Below are positions 13,501-25,120 of a DNA stretch of 64,000 nt, one piece after another. A program made the position numbers and the translations under genes. Where the stretch lies: positions 1,782,001 to 1,846,000 of the forward strand of contig NC_082411.1 of the NCBI RefSeq assembly GCF_004011695.2, given 5' to 3'. This DNA is from Ascochyta rabiei (lineage: Eukaryota; Ascomycota; Dothideomycetes; Pleosporales; Didymellaceae). Numbering within the stretch: position 1 is the stretch's first letter; each line of letters begins with the position of its first letter. A model generated the notes under the pieces. It worked only from the letters and a program-made list of their open reading frames with translations, did not search any database and was not told the DNA's origin.

Positions 13501-14269
13501 CCAGCTTCTTGTTCAGAGCGTCGCGCTCTTTCGAAACCCTCTTTAGTTCCTCCATAAGCATGTCACTTTTGACGTTCAACTGGCCGAGGTATTCGACAAA
13601 GGCTGAGGCATCGTTGATCGACGTGAGGGGCGTGTACTCGCGGAGGGAGGCTTCAAAGGTCTCAATGGCGCCGATGCGAGCGTGCGCAATGCGGTAGGAG
13701 GAGAGCAGTGTGGCGTATTTGGGCTCGAGTTTGTCCAGTCTCCGCAGCCGCGTCTGCACTTCAGGAGGAATCTCGGGCGCCTTCTCTGGCGTGTCATCGG
13801 TGTCGTCGGTCTTTCCAGCCCTTTCGTGGTCTTGTGGCTTCTCGTTTCCATCTTCAGCTGTGGCTGTGGCTGTGGCTGTGGCTGATGCTGATGCTGTTGT
13901 GTCAGCAGCTGGTGCCTTCTCCTTTGGCTTCGGTGTCGCTGTGCGACTCGGCTGCTCGCTCTCTTCGCCTACGACGAAATCGGGGTCGAATTCGGAGGGA
14001 TCAGGACCTCTCCCTGTGGGCGGCGCTGCCTGGCTGTCTGCGTCTTTGCCTTTGGCCGGCCGCTTCGAGGGCGATAGGTTGCGTGAGGTTGAGCGCCGGG
14101 GCGCGGCACCTGCTCGCGGAGGCACTGAAGGCGTGGTTCGCTGCTTTGCCTGCTCCTCCGCTATGCGCGCATCAATGGCGCCGCGAATGCGCTGCAAGGT
14201 CTTTGGTCAGCTTGCCAACGAGGGACCTGCATGGAACGTGGTCATAGGCACCTGGAAACCTTGAAACAT
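10552..14269 (-). CDS. IMH1: GRIP-domain golgin (Imh1-like)
   Basis: A trans-Golgi tethering protein: the GRIP domain binds Arl1-GTP and the long coiled coil captures vesicles. Four exons, 14269-14252, 14191-10949, 10895-10651 and 10594-10552, join to 1182 aa. The N terminus reads MFQGFQRIRGAIDARIAEEQ, followed by a ~150-residue disordered, S/P/T-rich segment. From ~170 to ~1085 it is nearly continuous heptad-rich coiled coil. An alanine-proline and lysine-rich interruption (KKKNKKKKKGGKG) falls near residue 550. The C-terminal GRIP domain begins DIDYVYLKNVLLQFLEQ and ends HFDKKDEQKWMAAVSAK; the conserved tyrosine and KNVLLQFL are visible only after joining the last two introns (53 and 56 nt). 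Exon 1 is just 18 nt. It is divergent from zuotin. A Rud3-like golgin is less likely, since Rud3 has a GRAB rather than a GRIP domain. Confidence 0.9.
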
Positions 14270-14724
14270 GCTTGCAATCAACCAACCAACCAATCAACCA
14301 TGCGCGCGGAGTAGGAATAGAAGGAGAGAGTGCAGCCACGGTGCGCGCAGGATGGGGAACAGCAGGACAAGGTGCAGCTAGCGTGTTTCCATGGCTGTTG
14401 TTGAGATGCGCAAGACGAAGACAGCTTGCACATGTCCAAGCTTCCAAGGGTGGACGGCGCAGAAACCCCGGCGGACAAGGATGGGGCTCGGCTAGGGGCG
14501 ACGCTAAGAAGTTGATGTGTAAAAACCGTCGACAGCAGCAGAGACAGGCCGTCGACAGCCCCTCGACAGCAGCAGAGACAGGCCGGAGACAGCCCCTCGA
14601 CAGCAGCAGAGACAGGCCGGAGACAGCCCCTCGACAGCCCCTCGACAGCCCCTCGACAGCCCCTCGACAGCCCCTCGACAGCCCCTCGACAGCCCCTCGA
14701 CAGCCCATCGACAGACCAGCAACC
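14270..14724. promoter_or_regulatory. Divergent promoter golgin / zuotin with leader repeat
   Basis: 455 bp between the golgin and zuotin start codons. The half next to zuotin is an 11-bp tandem array that stops 10 bp before the ATG, so it almost certainly lies in the zuotin 5' leader. The region is open in one plus frame, but I see no family match in that translation. Confidence 0.6.
14620..14715 (+). repeat. 11-bp tandem repeat in zuotin 5' leader
   Basis: Eight to nine copies of CCCTCGACAGC, preceded at 14527-14620 by a related longer unit containing AGCAGCAGAGACAGGCC. The period is not a multiple of three, which argues against it being coding. Confidence 0.9.
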
Positions 14725-16094
14725 ATGGCCACCGTCGAGATCAACCTGCCGCTGCCCGTCCTGCCCGAGGGCTGGGCCGGCGACAAGGACTTCAAGCCCC
14801 TCGGCTCCCTCAGCAAGACCAACGACCGCAAGATCGAGCCGGTCGGCCCGCACTTCCTGGCCTACGCCCGCCGCGTGCGTTCCTCTGCGAAGACCCTGCC
14901 GCCCAGTGCACCGCTGACATCTACCCGCAGATCCGCCACAAGCGCACCTTCTCCGAGGACGAGCGCATCCAGGCGCAGGCCAACGTCAAGAGCGTCGAGG
15001 AGGAGGACCCCGACGACGTTGACGAGCCCGAGGACCCGCAGCTGCTCCTGCGCGAGGCCAAGGATTGGAAGTCGCAGGACCACTACGCCGTGCTCGGCAT
15101 CACCCGCCACCGCTGGAGGGCTACCGAGGACCAGATCAAGCGCGCGCACCGCAGGAAGGTCCTCAAGCACCACCCCGACAAGCGCGCCGCCGCCGGGGGC
15201 ACCGAGGACGACCAGTTCTTCAAGTGCATCCAGAAGGCCCACGAGGTCCTGTCCGACCCCGTCCGCCGCAGGCAGTTCGACTCGGTCGACGAGGCCGCCG
15301 AGGTCGACCCGCCCTCCAAGAAGGATACCCAGAAGGGCAACTTCTACAAGCTGTGGGGCAAGGTCTTCGAAGCCGAGGGCCGCTTCTCCACCAAGCAGCC
15401 CGTGCCCAAGCTCGGCAACGCAAAGAGCTCCAAGGAGGACGTCGAGCACTTCTACAACTTCTGGTACAACTTCGACAGCTGGAGGTCCTTTGAGTACCTC
15501 GACGAGGACGTCCCCGACGACGGCGAGAGCCGTGACCAGAAGCGCCACGTCGAGCGCAAGAACAACGCCGCCCGCAAGAAGAAGAAGACGGAGGACACGG
15601 CCCGCCTCAGGCACCTCGTCGACGACGCCCTTGCTCTCGACGAGCGCATCAAGCTGTTCCGCCAGGCCGAGCACGCCGAGAAGAACAAGCGCCGCTTCGC
15701 AAAGGAGGCAGAGCAGAAGCGTCTCGCAGAGGAGGCCGCCAAGGCCAAGGAGGACGAGGCCAGGCTCGCGGCCGAGAAGGAAGAGGCCGACAAGGCCCAG
15801 AAGGCCGAGGGCAAGAAGGCAAAGGAGGCTGCCAAGAATGCCGCGAAGAAGAACAAGCGTGTGGTTCGTGGTGCCGTCAAGGACGCCAACTACTTCCACG
15901 GTGCTGGCGACGCCCCCGCCTCGCAGGTCGAAGCCGCTCTCAACGACGTCGACGCCATCATTGCGAAGATCGACAACACGGAGCTGGCTACGCTCGCTGG
16001 CAAGCTCAACAGCGAGAAGGATGCTGGCAAGATCAAGGAGGCTTTCCAGGCCGAGAACCAGCGCCTCGGCCTCGGACTGAAGTCCCTGGCTTAG
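14725..16094 (+). CDS. ZUO1: Zuotin, ribosome-associated J-domain chaperone
   Basis: With the Hsp70 Ssz1 it forms the ribosome-associated complex, which stimulates Ssb Hsp70 at the nascent-chain exit tunnel. Exons 14725-14874 and 14931-16094 give 437 aa, close to yeast Zuo1 (433). The zuotin-specific N terminus contains LPEGWAGDKDFKPLGSL and GPHFLAYARR. The J domain runs from ~99 to ~170 with HPD at 131-133, followed by the zuotin homology block (FYKLWGKVFEAEGRFS, HFYNFWYNFDSWRSFEYLDE). A long charged helical region (RLAEEAAKAKEDEARLAAE...) is consistent with the ribosome/rRNA-binding middle domain, and the C terminus is short. The first ATG after the leader repeat is used and matches the family start. 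The 56-nt intron has GTGCGT/CGCAG ends and phase 0. Confidence 0.96.
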
Positions 16095-16670
16095 GTGGAG
16101 TGGAGACAGCTGCTTGATGATCACGACCCCTCTATAGACATGTAGACTTTTGCATTGCGACCGCAGTAATTGCATTGGTACACGATTTCATGCAGGATGA
16201 GGTTTTCCAGATTCACGGGAAAGCCCTGACAGCCCTGAAAGCCCTAAAGCCCTAAAGCCCACTTCGATCCACAGCTGGACCCCGCGGGCGGCTGAAGCTC
16301 TGACGTCCTCCAGGGTCTGGGACTCTGGGCGAGAACATCACCAAGACCAAGGCGCGACTGACCGAGCCAAGCGCCGTGTCTGTCCACTAGATCGGGCACT
16401 GCCTCACGAGCTTCTAGAATCTTTCTCGTTCTCTTTCAATATCAACTGCAACCATTGTTTCTGAATCTTCAGTGCGCTCGTGTGCTTCGTTGCATACCCC
16501 GCCTGCGCCTCTAGCGCCTTGAACGCTTGAACCTCACGATCGCAAGATCGCAACCACCCGTAAAGGCCCGCATTGCTAGCAGACTTGTTGCGACCAAGCC
16601 CGAGTGGCGTATTCCTCTTCATTCGCACGCTCACCAGGAGCACCCATTACACAGCATCGTCCCTGCCAGC
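16095..16670. other. Intergenic, zuotin to stress-domain gene
   Basis: No supported gene. A 79-codon minus-strand frame at 16404-16643 has no recognisable features. The right end must contain the promoter and leader of the next gene. Confidence 0.6.
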
Positions 16671-18171
16671 ATGAGCGCGTCCCCCAAGGACCGCCTCTCG
16701 CGCAATGCATCGCCAGCACCTCGTCAGGGCGTGAGCCCGCTCCTTTTACCGACTCGAGGATCGCTGTCGCTGGCTCAGGAGGAACCGCGCCGATCGTCTA
16801 TTCAATTTCTGGCACACAGGAATTCGTCGTTACCGCGAGGGAGTCCCAAGTCTAAGCAGAGGCGGCGCCTGTCTTCACCACCTCCTCCTCCGTAAGTCTG
16901 TGCACTGCACTCCTCTCCAGATCTACACTCCTCTTCAGATCTATGGAGGCTAACTGCTCTACAGAAACTTTCAGCCACGTGTCTCGTTTGATACTTTCGA
17001 CAAGCCCGCAGACTTCATCGAGGAGAGTTCCTTCACTCTAATAGCCAAGCACAAGGACTATGAGTACACCAAGCGGTCCAGGACATTTCTGTGTGGCTTC
17101 GACGAGAACGAATACTCTACCTACGCGCTTCAATGGCTGATCAACGAGCTCGTGGACGACGGTGATGAGATTGTGTGTCTGAGGGTGGTGGAGAAGGAAG
17201 ACACAATAGCTGGAGACCGCAGCGTAGAGACCGGGCGATACAAGAGGGAGGCCGACGCAACCATGCAGGACATTCAAGGTCGGAACCGGGAGAACAAGGC
17301 CATCAACCTCATCTTGGAATTCTCGGTTGGTAAAGTGAACAAAGTCATCGACGACATGGTCAGTCCCCGGCTAGTTCGGCATTGATCACCTCCTAACTCT
17401 CACTAGATCAACCTGTACGAGCCTGCAATCCTCGTTGTCGGCACAAGAGGCAAGAGTCTGGGTGGCTTCCAAGGTCTGCTTCCGGGAAGTGTTTCCAAGT
17501 ACTGCCTGCAACACTCCCCCGTACCCGTCATCGTCGTGCGCCCGACATCGAAACGTGACAAGGCACGAAGTAAGAGGGCAAACGATCCCAACCGACTGGG
17601 CTACCAGGAGATGCTGGCCAAGAGCGAAAGCTTGCTGGATGTCACCACGAGTCCAGCTCCAAGTCCACGCGGCAGCTTCGTTGCAACCGATGAGCAGGCT
17701 GCTGCGGTGAAATCATCCCTTCAGAACCAGAGTGCGCAACCTACGCAGCCTGTCGAACCTTCACCGCTGGCACAAGTGCACCGCGCCGAGGAAAGTGACG
17801 ACGAGAAGGACTTGCGAAGTCCAGGGTCGCTGCTCAAGAGTCCTGAATTGCAGAATCTCGACAGTCCTGACCTCAGCAGCGAATCCAGCAGCGAAGACGA
17901 AGGTTACGAGGGCGGTGTGTCAACAAGATCGAGGAGTTCAGGGTCTGACGAGGCACTCGGTGGGGCAGGACATGATACCACTACCACAGGAGGAACAGGT
18001 GCACAGCAGTACGAGCCAATCTCGTTCCAGCCGTTCCAGCCGCCCTCAGCAGCAGAGCTGGCGGCGAGCAGGGCGGCGGCCAACGAGCGTGAAGCCGCAT
18101 ACGTGGCGCCTGAACCGAAGCAAAAGGTGGATCACAGGTCAGCAGCGCAGAGGATCATGGAAGGCGTATGA
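16671..18171 (+). CDS. Universal stress protein (Usp) domain protein
   Basis: Three exons, 16671-16891, 16965-17358 and 17407-18171, give 459 aa. The first ~75 residues are disordered, S/P/R-rich and end in a proline run (PPPPP) at the first splice junction. The Usp alpha/beta domain spans ~95-255: strand RSRTFLCGFDENEYSTYALQ, strand GDEIVCLRVV, then PAILVVGTRGKSLGG and GLLPGSVSKYCLQHSPVPV. The glycine-rich loop is of the ATP-binding kind but has 11 rather than 9 residues before the final GS, so nucleotide binding is uncertain. The remaining ~200 residues are acidic and serine-rich, apparently disordered. This Usp-plus-long-tail architecture is common in filamentous fungi; the molecular role is unknown. 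Both introns have good GT-AG ends and keep frame. Confidence 0.88.
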
Positions 18172-18701
18172 GTTGTGGCTATATCGGTGCGTTTTGCAGC
18201 AATACTATAGCTTAGCTTGCTGGCATGGTAAAAAGTCGACGTCGGCCTAAAGCAATAGCACGCTTGAAGATGAATGGACGGAGGCCGTGCAAGACAACTG
18301 GTGTGCAATCCAACTCATACAATGAACCCTCAGCCACTTTGGTTACGAGCGTGCATACTATGGGGAGCCGAGCCGAAGAGCATATCGATATCGCGGCATC
18401 GCCTACACGTGCCGTGCCATCCCTGTTAGATCGACGAACATGACGATTGACGGTTCTAGCGGCGTTTCGAGGCGACGCGTACCTGAGCTGCGAGGGCGTC
18501 CGAGGCACTCTATCTTCAACACTCGCGCTCACACGCCCGCTTTACTTCTTGTGGCACGCCTGTCTCATCCATGCATCCCAACGACTGAGACGCCGAACCG
18601 AGTCCCATGGACGTACAAGCCACATCTTCGACTTAGAGGAAGCTGCGCGACTACCTCACCACACCACCTGAACGACTCCACATCCAGCTACCGCTTTACC
18701 T
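18172..18701. other. Intergenic, stress-domain gene to GPHR gene
   Basis: No gene supported. It should contain the 3' end of the upstream gene and the promoter of the GPHR gene; I cannot pick out specific elements. Confidence 0.5.
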
Positions 18702-20352
18702 ATGGTTTCTCTGCAAGACGATTGCGATGAGTGCGTCCCGGCGTACATGGTGCAGAGAGGGCCGGTGAAGACCATCATCTCAGCGCTTCCGTTCCTCCTT
18801 ACCTTCTTGGTCGTTGCACTCGGCGTATCTCAGAAGCTGTTCCCCGTCCTCTCCGGCCACACCGACCGCAAGGCGCACCATAACGATGCACGTCTGCCTA
18901 AGAGCGCATCTCGCGAACAGACCCCACTAGTCAAGAAACTACAGTTGAATGCGCGCTCGCTCGCTGTTGTCATCTTCTCCACCAACATCGCCCTCTCTGC
19001 CGTCCTTGCCGAGCTCATCTTCTGCGAGATCACAAGCACCGGAAACCGCGCGACCCGCACCTTGGCCCTCAAGCTCACGCTTCCTTCGCTGTTGTTTCTC
19101 CTCGTCGTTGCGACGCCGGCGCTCGAGATACACTCGGTGGTGTCTGGAGCTGGTTGGAGTACTGGTGGCTCACAGAGCGGGCGGCGAAGGGTTGCTTGGG
19201 TGTTGGAGGGTTGCGGTCTGGCAGTATGGCTTGCCGCTTTCTGGTACCTTGGCAGCGGCTTGCTGGGGACATATCTGCACGAAGAGTCTTATGTGCACAA
19301 CCATACTTTCAGCGAAGGCTGCCTGGAGAGGATTGGTGTCATCGGTATTAGTATGATGGCCTCCCTCACGGGTTTCGCTGCAGTCTCGTCGCTGTGGCAG
19401 ACCTTTGGCGTCAAGTATCGACCGGTAAGCACTATTCATTATACAGGCTTTTTGACTATGCTGACACGTACAGGTGTCCGACACGGACATCTCCCGCAAG
19501 CAAGCCGGCATCCAGGCTACAAACGACATGCTGCTAGCCAAAGAATCACGCCTCCGCGCCATCGAACGCAAGTTGACCGACCATCCGCAAGAAGGTCTTA
19601 TGGGCCGTGTGGTTGGCACCATTCGCGGAAATCCAGATCTGCAAGAGCGCAACATGCTCCAGCTCGAGATCCAAGGGCTCGAAACAATGCGACACACGCT
19701 GCAGAACTCGCAGAATGTTCTTCAAAACCGACGTCAGACACAGCTTCGATCTCACACAGCCTACGGTCGCATTCTCAACGCGTTCTCCTTCGTCTTTGCC
19801 ATTTACTGCGCGTATCGTATTATCGCTACAAGCGTGACGATACTCCGCCGTTTCTCCTCGTCGAGCGCGAGTTTCGCGAGCTCAGACCCAATCAACAACT
19901 TCCTCGCCCTCTTCGCAAAGCATTGGGATCCCACCATCGACCGTGTAGCCTGGAGTCGCACAATTTCCTTCCTGCTCTCTGGCGTCATCCTTTTGTTATC
20001 GTTCAACGCTGTTCTGCAAACCTTTTACCTCTTCTCGCGCGCGGCACCGGGCATCTTGCATCATGCGCAAGCCAACTTTGCGCTCCTTATTTCACAAATC
20101 GCAGCGACCTACGTCATCAGCTCTGCGCTGCTCCTCAGGAGTAATCTTCCTGTAGAAATGAAGAGTGCGATTAGCGATGCATTGGGGGCGCCGTTGGAGC
20201 CTAGCTTTACGGAGAAGTGGTTTGAAGGGTGGTTCCTGGCGGCGAGTCTCGTGACCGCTGTTGGACTGTGGGCGGGCAAGAGATTGAAAGGGGACGGATG
20301 GGATGAAGATGTTGAGGAAGAAGGATACATCGAGATGGGGAAGAGAAGCTGA
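18702..20352 (+). CDS. Golgi pH regulator / ABA_GPCR-type membrane protein
   Basis: A polytopic protein of the GPHR family, anion channels of the Golgi/ER in animals and GTG proteins in plants. Two exons, 18702-19424 and 19474-20352 (49-nt intron, phase 0), give 533 aa. The first helices include TIISALPFLLTFLVVALGVS and AVVIFSTNIALSAVLAELIF. A conserved stretch ISMMASLTGFAAVSSLWQTF ends at the splice site. A cytosolic coiled coil (~250-320, KESRLRAIERKL...LETMRHTLQNSQ) follows. The ABA_GPCR half has AYGRILNAFSFVFAIYCAYRI, then WSRTISFLLSGVILLLSF and a final pair of helices, ending in an acidic tail. All elements appear in family order with no break. The biochemical role in fungi is inferred only. 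Confidence 0.9.
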
Positions 20353-21072
20353 CGAGACATGATGAGATTACGTGGCTTGCTTCTTATGGATGACATACTC
20401 TACGATAACATAAACTAGAGCATCATAAATTTCAACTCTATGTTTACATGCCTCAATATTCCATGGAATAAATCAAGGACTATTCTATCTACAACATCGG
20501 CCTTTGACACCGTCAGTCGGTCCAACCGCCGACCGTGTTTGTGAATCGAGACTGGACCACCGGAGATGCAGGTCCATCAATCAGCACACTGAGCCGGATT
20601 GACCATTGATCAGCGTGCATGGTAATCTGCCAAAAGTCGGCAAAACAAGCTGCTATTCTGCACGGTAAGAATGGGGCGACGTTGTCGAGTGGAGCACCTC
20701 ATAGGTTACGTCGATGTTATGCGCCTGCTGTACTGCTCTGACGTCACCGGTGGGGGGCAGCTTCAATCAAAACAGACGCGGGGCACGACAGCAAAAACAC
20801 AAACTTACCAGCAATCCTCCAACTAAACTACAAGCCTCTTAAGGTATGTCATTCAGGGTTTGATTTCAATGAAGTGGTACTGCTGCTAACTCCGCCGCAG
20901 CACTCTACAACACCTTCACCCAACAACACACCAACGTACGCGCAACTCAATCTCCCCCAGCCATCCGTCAGCACTTCAACCCCTTCCTCAACCTTTAGTC
21001 TATGCCTACTCTGCTCACTCCCTTCCGCCACTCGACTCACCTTCACTCTGTCTAACACCCCCCAGCATCACA
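20353..21072. other. Intergenic and intron-containing 5' leader of the 71-aa gene
   Basis: No coding sequence is seen. Two good introns lie in what is probably the leader of the next gene. The first is 20844-20900 (GTATGT donor, GCTAAC branch site, GCAG acceptor). The second is 20936-21065 (GTACGC donor, TCTAAC branch site, CCAG acceptor), ending 7 bp before the ATG at 21073. The signals are visible; the splicing is inferred. Confidence 0.55.
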
Positions 21073-21288
21073 ATGTCCGCACCCCAGCAAGGCCGTCAGT
21101 CCCCTGAGCCTGAGAGCCAGTCCGATGCGCAGAAGGGCCAGCAGGCGCAGCCCAACCAGCAGGGCGGCGAGACCCAGACCAAGGAGAAGTCCGACGACCA
21201 CAAGTCCGGTCTTCCCTCCAACCCCACCCACATCCTCGAGAAGCACTCCGAGGAGACGACCAGCAAGACAACCACTCCCCCGAACTAA
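21073..21288 (+). CDS. 71-aa hydrophilic disordered protein
   Basis: A short protein with no hydrophobic segment or cysteine. It is rich in Q, E, S, K and T (MSAPQQGRQSPEPESQS...), has a C-terminal SNPTHILEKHSEETTSK block and ends PPN. Two things support it as real: the well-formed introns leading up to its ATG, and a codon use (GCC, AAG, CAG) like the neighbouring genes. I believe similar short proteins with a SNPTH.LEK motif occur across Pezizomycotina, but I cannot name a function. It could be a stress- or starvation-induced small hydrophilic protein. Confidence 0.65.
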   Translation: MSAPQQGRQSPEPESQSDAQKGQQAQPNQQGGETQTKEKSDDHKSGLPSNPTHILEKHSEETTSKTTTPPN

Positions 21289-22418
21289 GGGATGAGATTG
21301 AGATGGGAGATGAGAAGAAGGAGATGGATTGAACAGTGACTGCAGTATACCATGAGCAGTATGTATATGACGTCCGTAAGAGGCCGAACCTGATGGTGCC
21401 TCCAATGAATATGCGGTTGAACGCCGCTTGTTTTTATGTCTTTGTGTGTTGTTCTGCTGCCTGAATGGCATGAACGCCTTTTCCAAGACATTTAGGTCTC
21501 GCATTGGCTTTCACCTCGGTCTTTGCTAACATGGTACCGTCTTTAACTAGCAATAGGGGCTCGCTTTCTTCCTTATTTAGACATGTTCTCTTCGACAATA
21601 CCCACCACATACATACAGCAAGACAGTACTGCTGCATAACTTTGGTCCAATCGTGGTCGCCAACAAACCATTCCCTCCTTTTGTTTCTATTCCTGTCTTG
21701 TCGATTTGACGCAACGCCATCCGCTAGCTTCCGTCGCTCCCACAAAACCACGCATAGTAACGCCCATACCTCGCACCACGACGCCCACACCTCGCACCAC
21801 GACGCGCAAGATCTCCATACGATGCTGGATAACGGATTTATGCAGCTATTCGCTCTATCCAGCCGGCTATTGTAGTCGCTGTTGGATATCATGAGGCCGA
21901 CACCTCCGTGAGCCTTTGCCACACAGACCGTCACAATTGCATTGCCCCTTGGCCAAAGCTCTACGCACAACACAGTTCTCAGAAGAAGAACGATATCCGA
22001 GTCTTCTTATGGAATGCTGGTCCCCACGCTGTCCGTATCTGTGGAAGCGAACTGGTTCGTAGCTGCAAGAGCAAGGGTGGGGCGCGCGTCGTCACCCTGG
22101 CACGCGTCTGGTGCATAAATCGACGACCAACCACGATGACTTCGTGCCCCATCTCCGGCACTTGTTGAATCTAACGCTTAGATCCCGCTGTGATCAGCGA
22201 GGTTGGCATGGTTTAATCTGTGCTTCTCGCAGCCACTTTCACGGGGCGTACGTACCCACGAGGTTGGTATCGGGGGCATTTCAAGAACGCTTCGTCCACG
22301 CTATTTCTGGAATTGAGATTTCCTTCACGTCTTTTTCATATTGAGAAACATCCTTGTCAAAACCCTGGTGTACGACCAGGTTCATTTGACCATTCGTGCG
22401 TAGAACTGCACTTCCAGT
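21289..22418. other. Intergenic before the GH16 gene
   Basis: No gene is supported. Open frames on both strands (for example 21434-21973 minus) are compositionally odd and match nothing. A short repeat of CACCTCGCACCACGACGCC occurs near 21766-21806. Confidence 0.55.
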
Positions 22419-23600
22419 ATGATGCTTCCTCGGTGTACTACATGGCTAGCACTGCTTCTCGCAGTAACCAACACTGTCGCCCAAACGACCACATCGTGCA
22501 ATCCTACTGAGAAAAGTGAGCAGCATCTACCATAAACACTACCACCCACCCTAACACTTCCAGCCTGTCCGGACGATACAGCGCTCTCATCTAGCACCTA
22601 CACACATGACTTCACCACATCTGGTGCCGATGACAATGCGTGGAACGTCACTGCGGGAAAAGTGACCTACACCTCCTCCGGCGCAGAGTTCACCATAAAC
22701 AAGCCCGGCGACGCGCCTACAATCCAGTCAAAATGGTATATCTTCTTCGGCCGCGTCTCCTTCTTCGTCAAAGCCGCGTCCGGGACAGGAATCGTGTCGT
22801 CGGCGATCCTCGAATCCGACGACCTCGACGAAATCGACTGGGAATGGCTCGGCGGCACCAACTACGCGTCTACCTGTCAGAGCAATTACTTCGGCAAGGG
22901 CAATTCATCGAGTTACGACCGCGCCGCCTGGGCAGCAGTTACCTCCACGCAAACCACGACCCACAACTACACCATATCCTGGACCTCGAGCGCCACAACA
23001 TGGTACATTGACCAAGTCGCCGTGCGGACACTCGCCTACGCCGACGCCGTCAGCGGCACAAACTACCCGCAGACGCCCATGAACATCCGCATCGGCATCT
23101 GGGCGGGCGGCGACAGCGCAAACGACCCCGGGACCATCGAGTGGGCAGGCGGCGAAACAAACTACGGCGACGGACCGTACACCATGTACCTCGAGAAAAT
23201 CGAGGTTGTCAATGAGAATCCGGGAGCGAGTTATTCGTACGGTGATCGTACGGGGGATTATACTAGTATCCAAGTCAGCGACGCCGAAGACGCTGACGCG
23301 GCGAGCGTGTCTTCTAGCTCCTCTGCGTCGACGTCGGCGTCGGGAAGTGCGCAGAGCAGTTCCGCCACGGCATCGTCATCGGCATCGGGGACTTCGGCTG
23401 CTTCTACGACTCCAGCTGTCTCTACGACTTCAGCTGCTTCGACGACGGGCTCGCTGACGGGTACTGTGCGGACGACTCCCAGTGCGTCGTTGTCGGCGCT
23501 TGCTCAGGCTGCTGCGAGTCCGGCAGTGAGGGTCGGTGCTGATATCTGGCGGTATGCTATACTCGGCGTGCTTGTGTTGGTTTGCGAGGTGGTGTGGTAG
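22419..23600 (+). CDS. GPI-anchored GH16 transglycosylase, CRH family
   Basis: A cell-wall enzyme of the Crh1/Utr2 type, which links chitin to beta-glucan. Exons 22419-22515 and 22564-23600 give 377 aa. The signal peptide is MMLPRCTTWLALLLAVTNTVA, followed by a Cys-containing segment. The GH16 domain has its catalytic motif DEIDWEW at 121-127 (nucleophile and acid/base glutamates both present). WSSATTWYIDQVAVRTL and a run of aromatic residues in the substrate cleft follow. After ~235 residues there is a long Ser/Ala/Thr-rich linker and a hydrophobic tail (YAILGVLVLVCEVVW), consistent with a GPI-anchor signal. The intron splits just after the signal peptide. Two ATGs in tandem (22419, 22422) are both usable. 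It sits at the edge of the pseudogene island but is itself intact. Confidence 0.92.
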
Positions 23601-25120
23601 CTTGGATTGGACGTGCTTGGACTCGTGTGGAGCGAGGGAAGAGTTTGGTGGATACAAATACATACCTCATGTTAGAACCCCCCCGGTGCGTGATGCGTCG
23701 GTTAGTGTAACAGCTGAGATGGGATGCGTACGTACCCAACTCCAGCGCGAGGGAGCTCCTTGGCGTTTCATAGCTCGTGCGAGATTATTGCAGACATGCA
23801 AAGTGAAGCCGGGCTACAAGTAAAGCCGTAGAGGATAAACAAGTCTGCATAAGCAATTCTCCTGGTCACTTTGCAAGGACTTCGCCTAACTAAAGAACTG
23901 CAGTCATCACAAGCCAGAGCCATCAGCGTAAGCAAGCCAACCCCTCTACAAATTTCGATCTCTCCATTTTCTCACTTTCTGACAAAGTCTACAAGAACAG
24001 ACGCTCTTTTGCTTGTGGTTCCATTCACAGTGCTCGAAGACGTACAGACGGCGATGTGAAGGTGAGCAAAGTTGAGTCTCTAAGAAACAACTGCTGACCC
24101 ATCATCAGGAAGATGCAGATTGACCTTCTCATCTCACATGAAGTTTTCGTCACGGGCATAGCTATAGCGAGGTGCATACTATCGACAGGTTCGTGAGTGC
24201 AAGTTACTGTAGCATCAATCCGGGCGCAGCGTGAAGCCGTGCATCTTTAAATGGTGCTGCACTACATCAACTCTGAAATCCCCCAGGTCGTTCCCTTCGA
24301 CGTGAACGCTCCTGTCGTTGATGGACTTCCCAAAGTCGGGACTTGGGCCTCGTCGAGCGCAAATTACAGTCGTTCACACCTGTCTCGCTCCTGTCCACAC
24401 TATTCAACGCCTCGCAGTGGTTCTGCCCGCCGACCGGCTTGTCGAACGGCAGACGATGTGCATGTTGGAATAATCGATACCGAAACACGGAGAAAAAGAG
24501 CACATCCGAGCTAGTTAAAGGATCGTATCTAGATGTCTCAAAAACTGCATGGACGAGCAAGACATATGATAGGCGTTTAGATCAGGATGTTCTTGCAAAC
24601 CCATCTCGAGCAATAGCAAATTTAGGTGGCGATCACTCCATGGGAGAAATCGATAGGGACCTTAAGATCGCCTTCTCCATGGCAAATGTTGTCTCTGCTT
24701 AGGTTTGGTCGGCAGAACTATCACAACAAATGCAGCGCTCTTTTCTCCGGATTCGTGAATTCACATTTTGATCAGCAAGACAGGATTCTTGGTCGCAAGC
24801 ATCGCTTCAAGCAAACACTCATGCTCCAAATCCCACGCTACCCCAGAACAACCCCAAGTCCACTACAGTCGTGCCACCTGTGTTCCAAAGACAATTTACT
24901 TCGGCACGATAGTACGGGGCGGTATGCGACTCGACAACACTGTTTATCCACGGCATTTCTGAGAGCGTTAAATCCTTCGATTCGTTTCGAGTACAGACAT
25001 GTCAGGATGTCGAGTCAGGTTGCCAGTACAAGGACACTGGCCCACGCACGTAGCCTTCCGGGCATCGTACCGTGAACTAACCTCTAAGCAACCATAATCG
25101 ATAAACACGATCCCCAGGAA
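23601..25120. other. Start of degraded accessory region, no intact gene
   Basis: About 1.5 kb with no complete gene. Short frames with partial protein-like character (24343-24702, ending near LGGDHSM) are interrupted and could not be assigned. The sequence looks like decayed coding DNA rather than a normal promoter. Confidence 0.5.

Noticed and set aside
14272..16080. 602-codon plus-strand frame overlapping zuotin
   Set aside because: A shifted frame through the zuotin gene, R/T/P-rich after its first 200 codons. Only the in-frame N-terminal part shared with zuotin exon 1 is real.
22220..22510. Alternative frame through the GH16 signal-peptide exon
   Set aside because: It overlaps exon 1 in another frame and has no features; the signal peptide and splice into the GH16 domain support the chosen frame.
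24343..24702. Possible arginase/agmatinase fragment (LGGDHSM near the end)
   Set aside because: Only a seven-residue resemblance to the ureohydrolase GGDHS motif. The rest does not match and the second metal motif is absent, so it could be chance.
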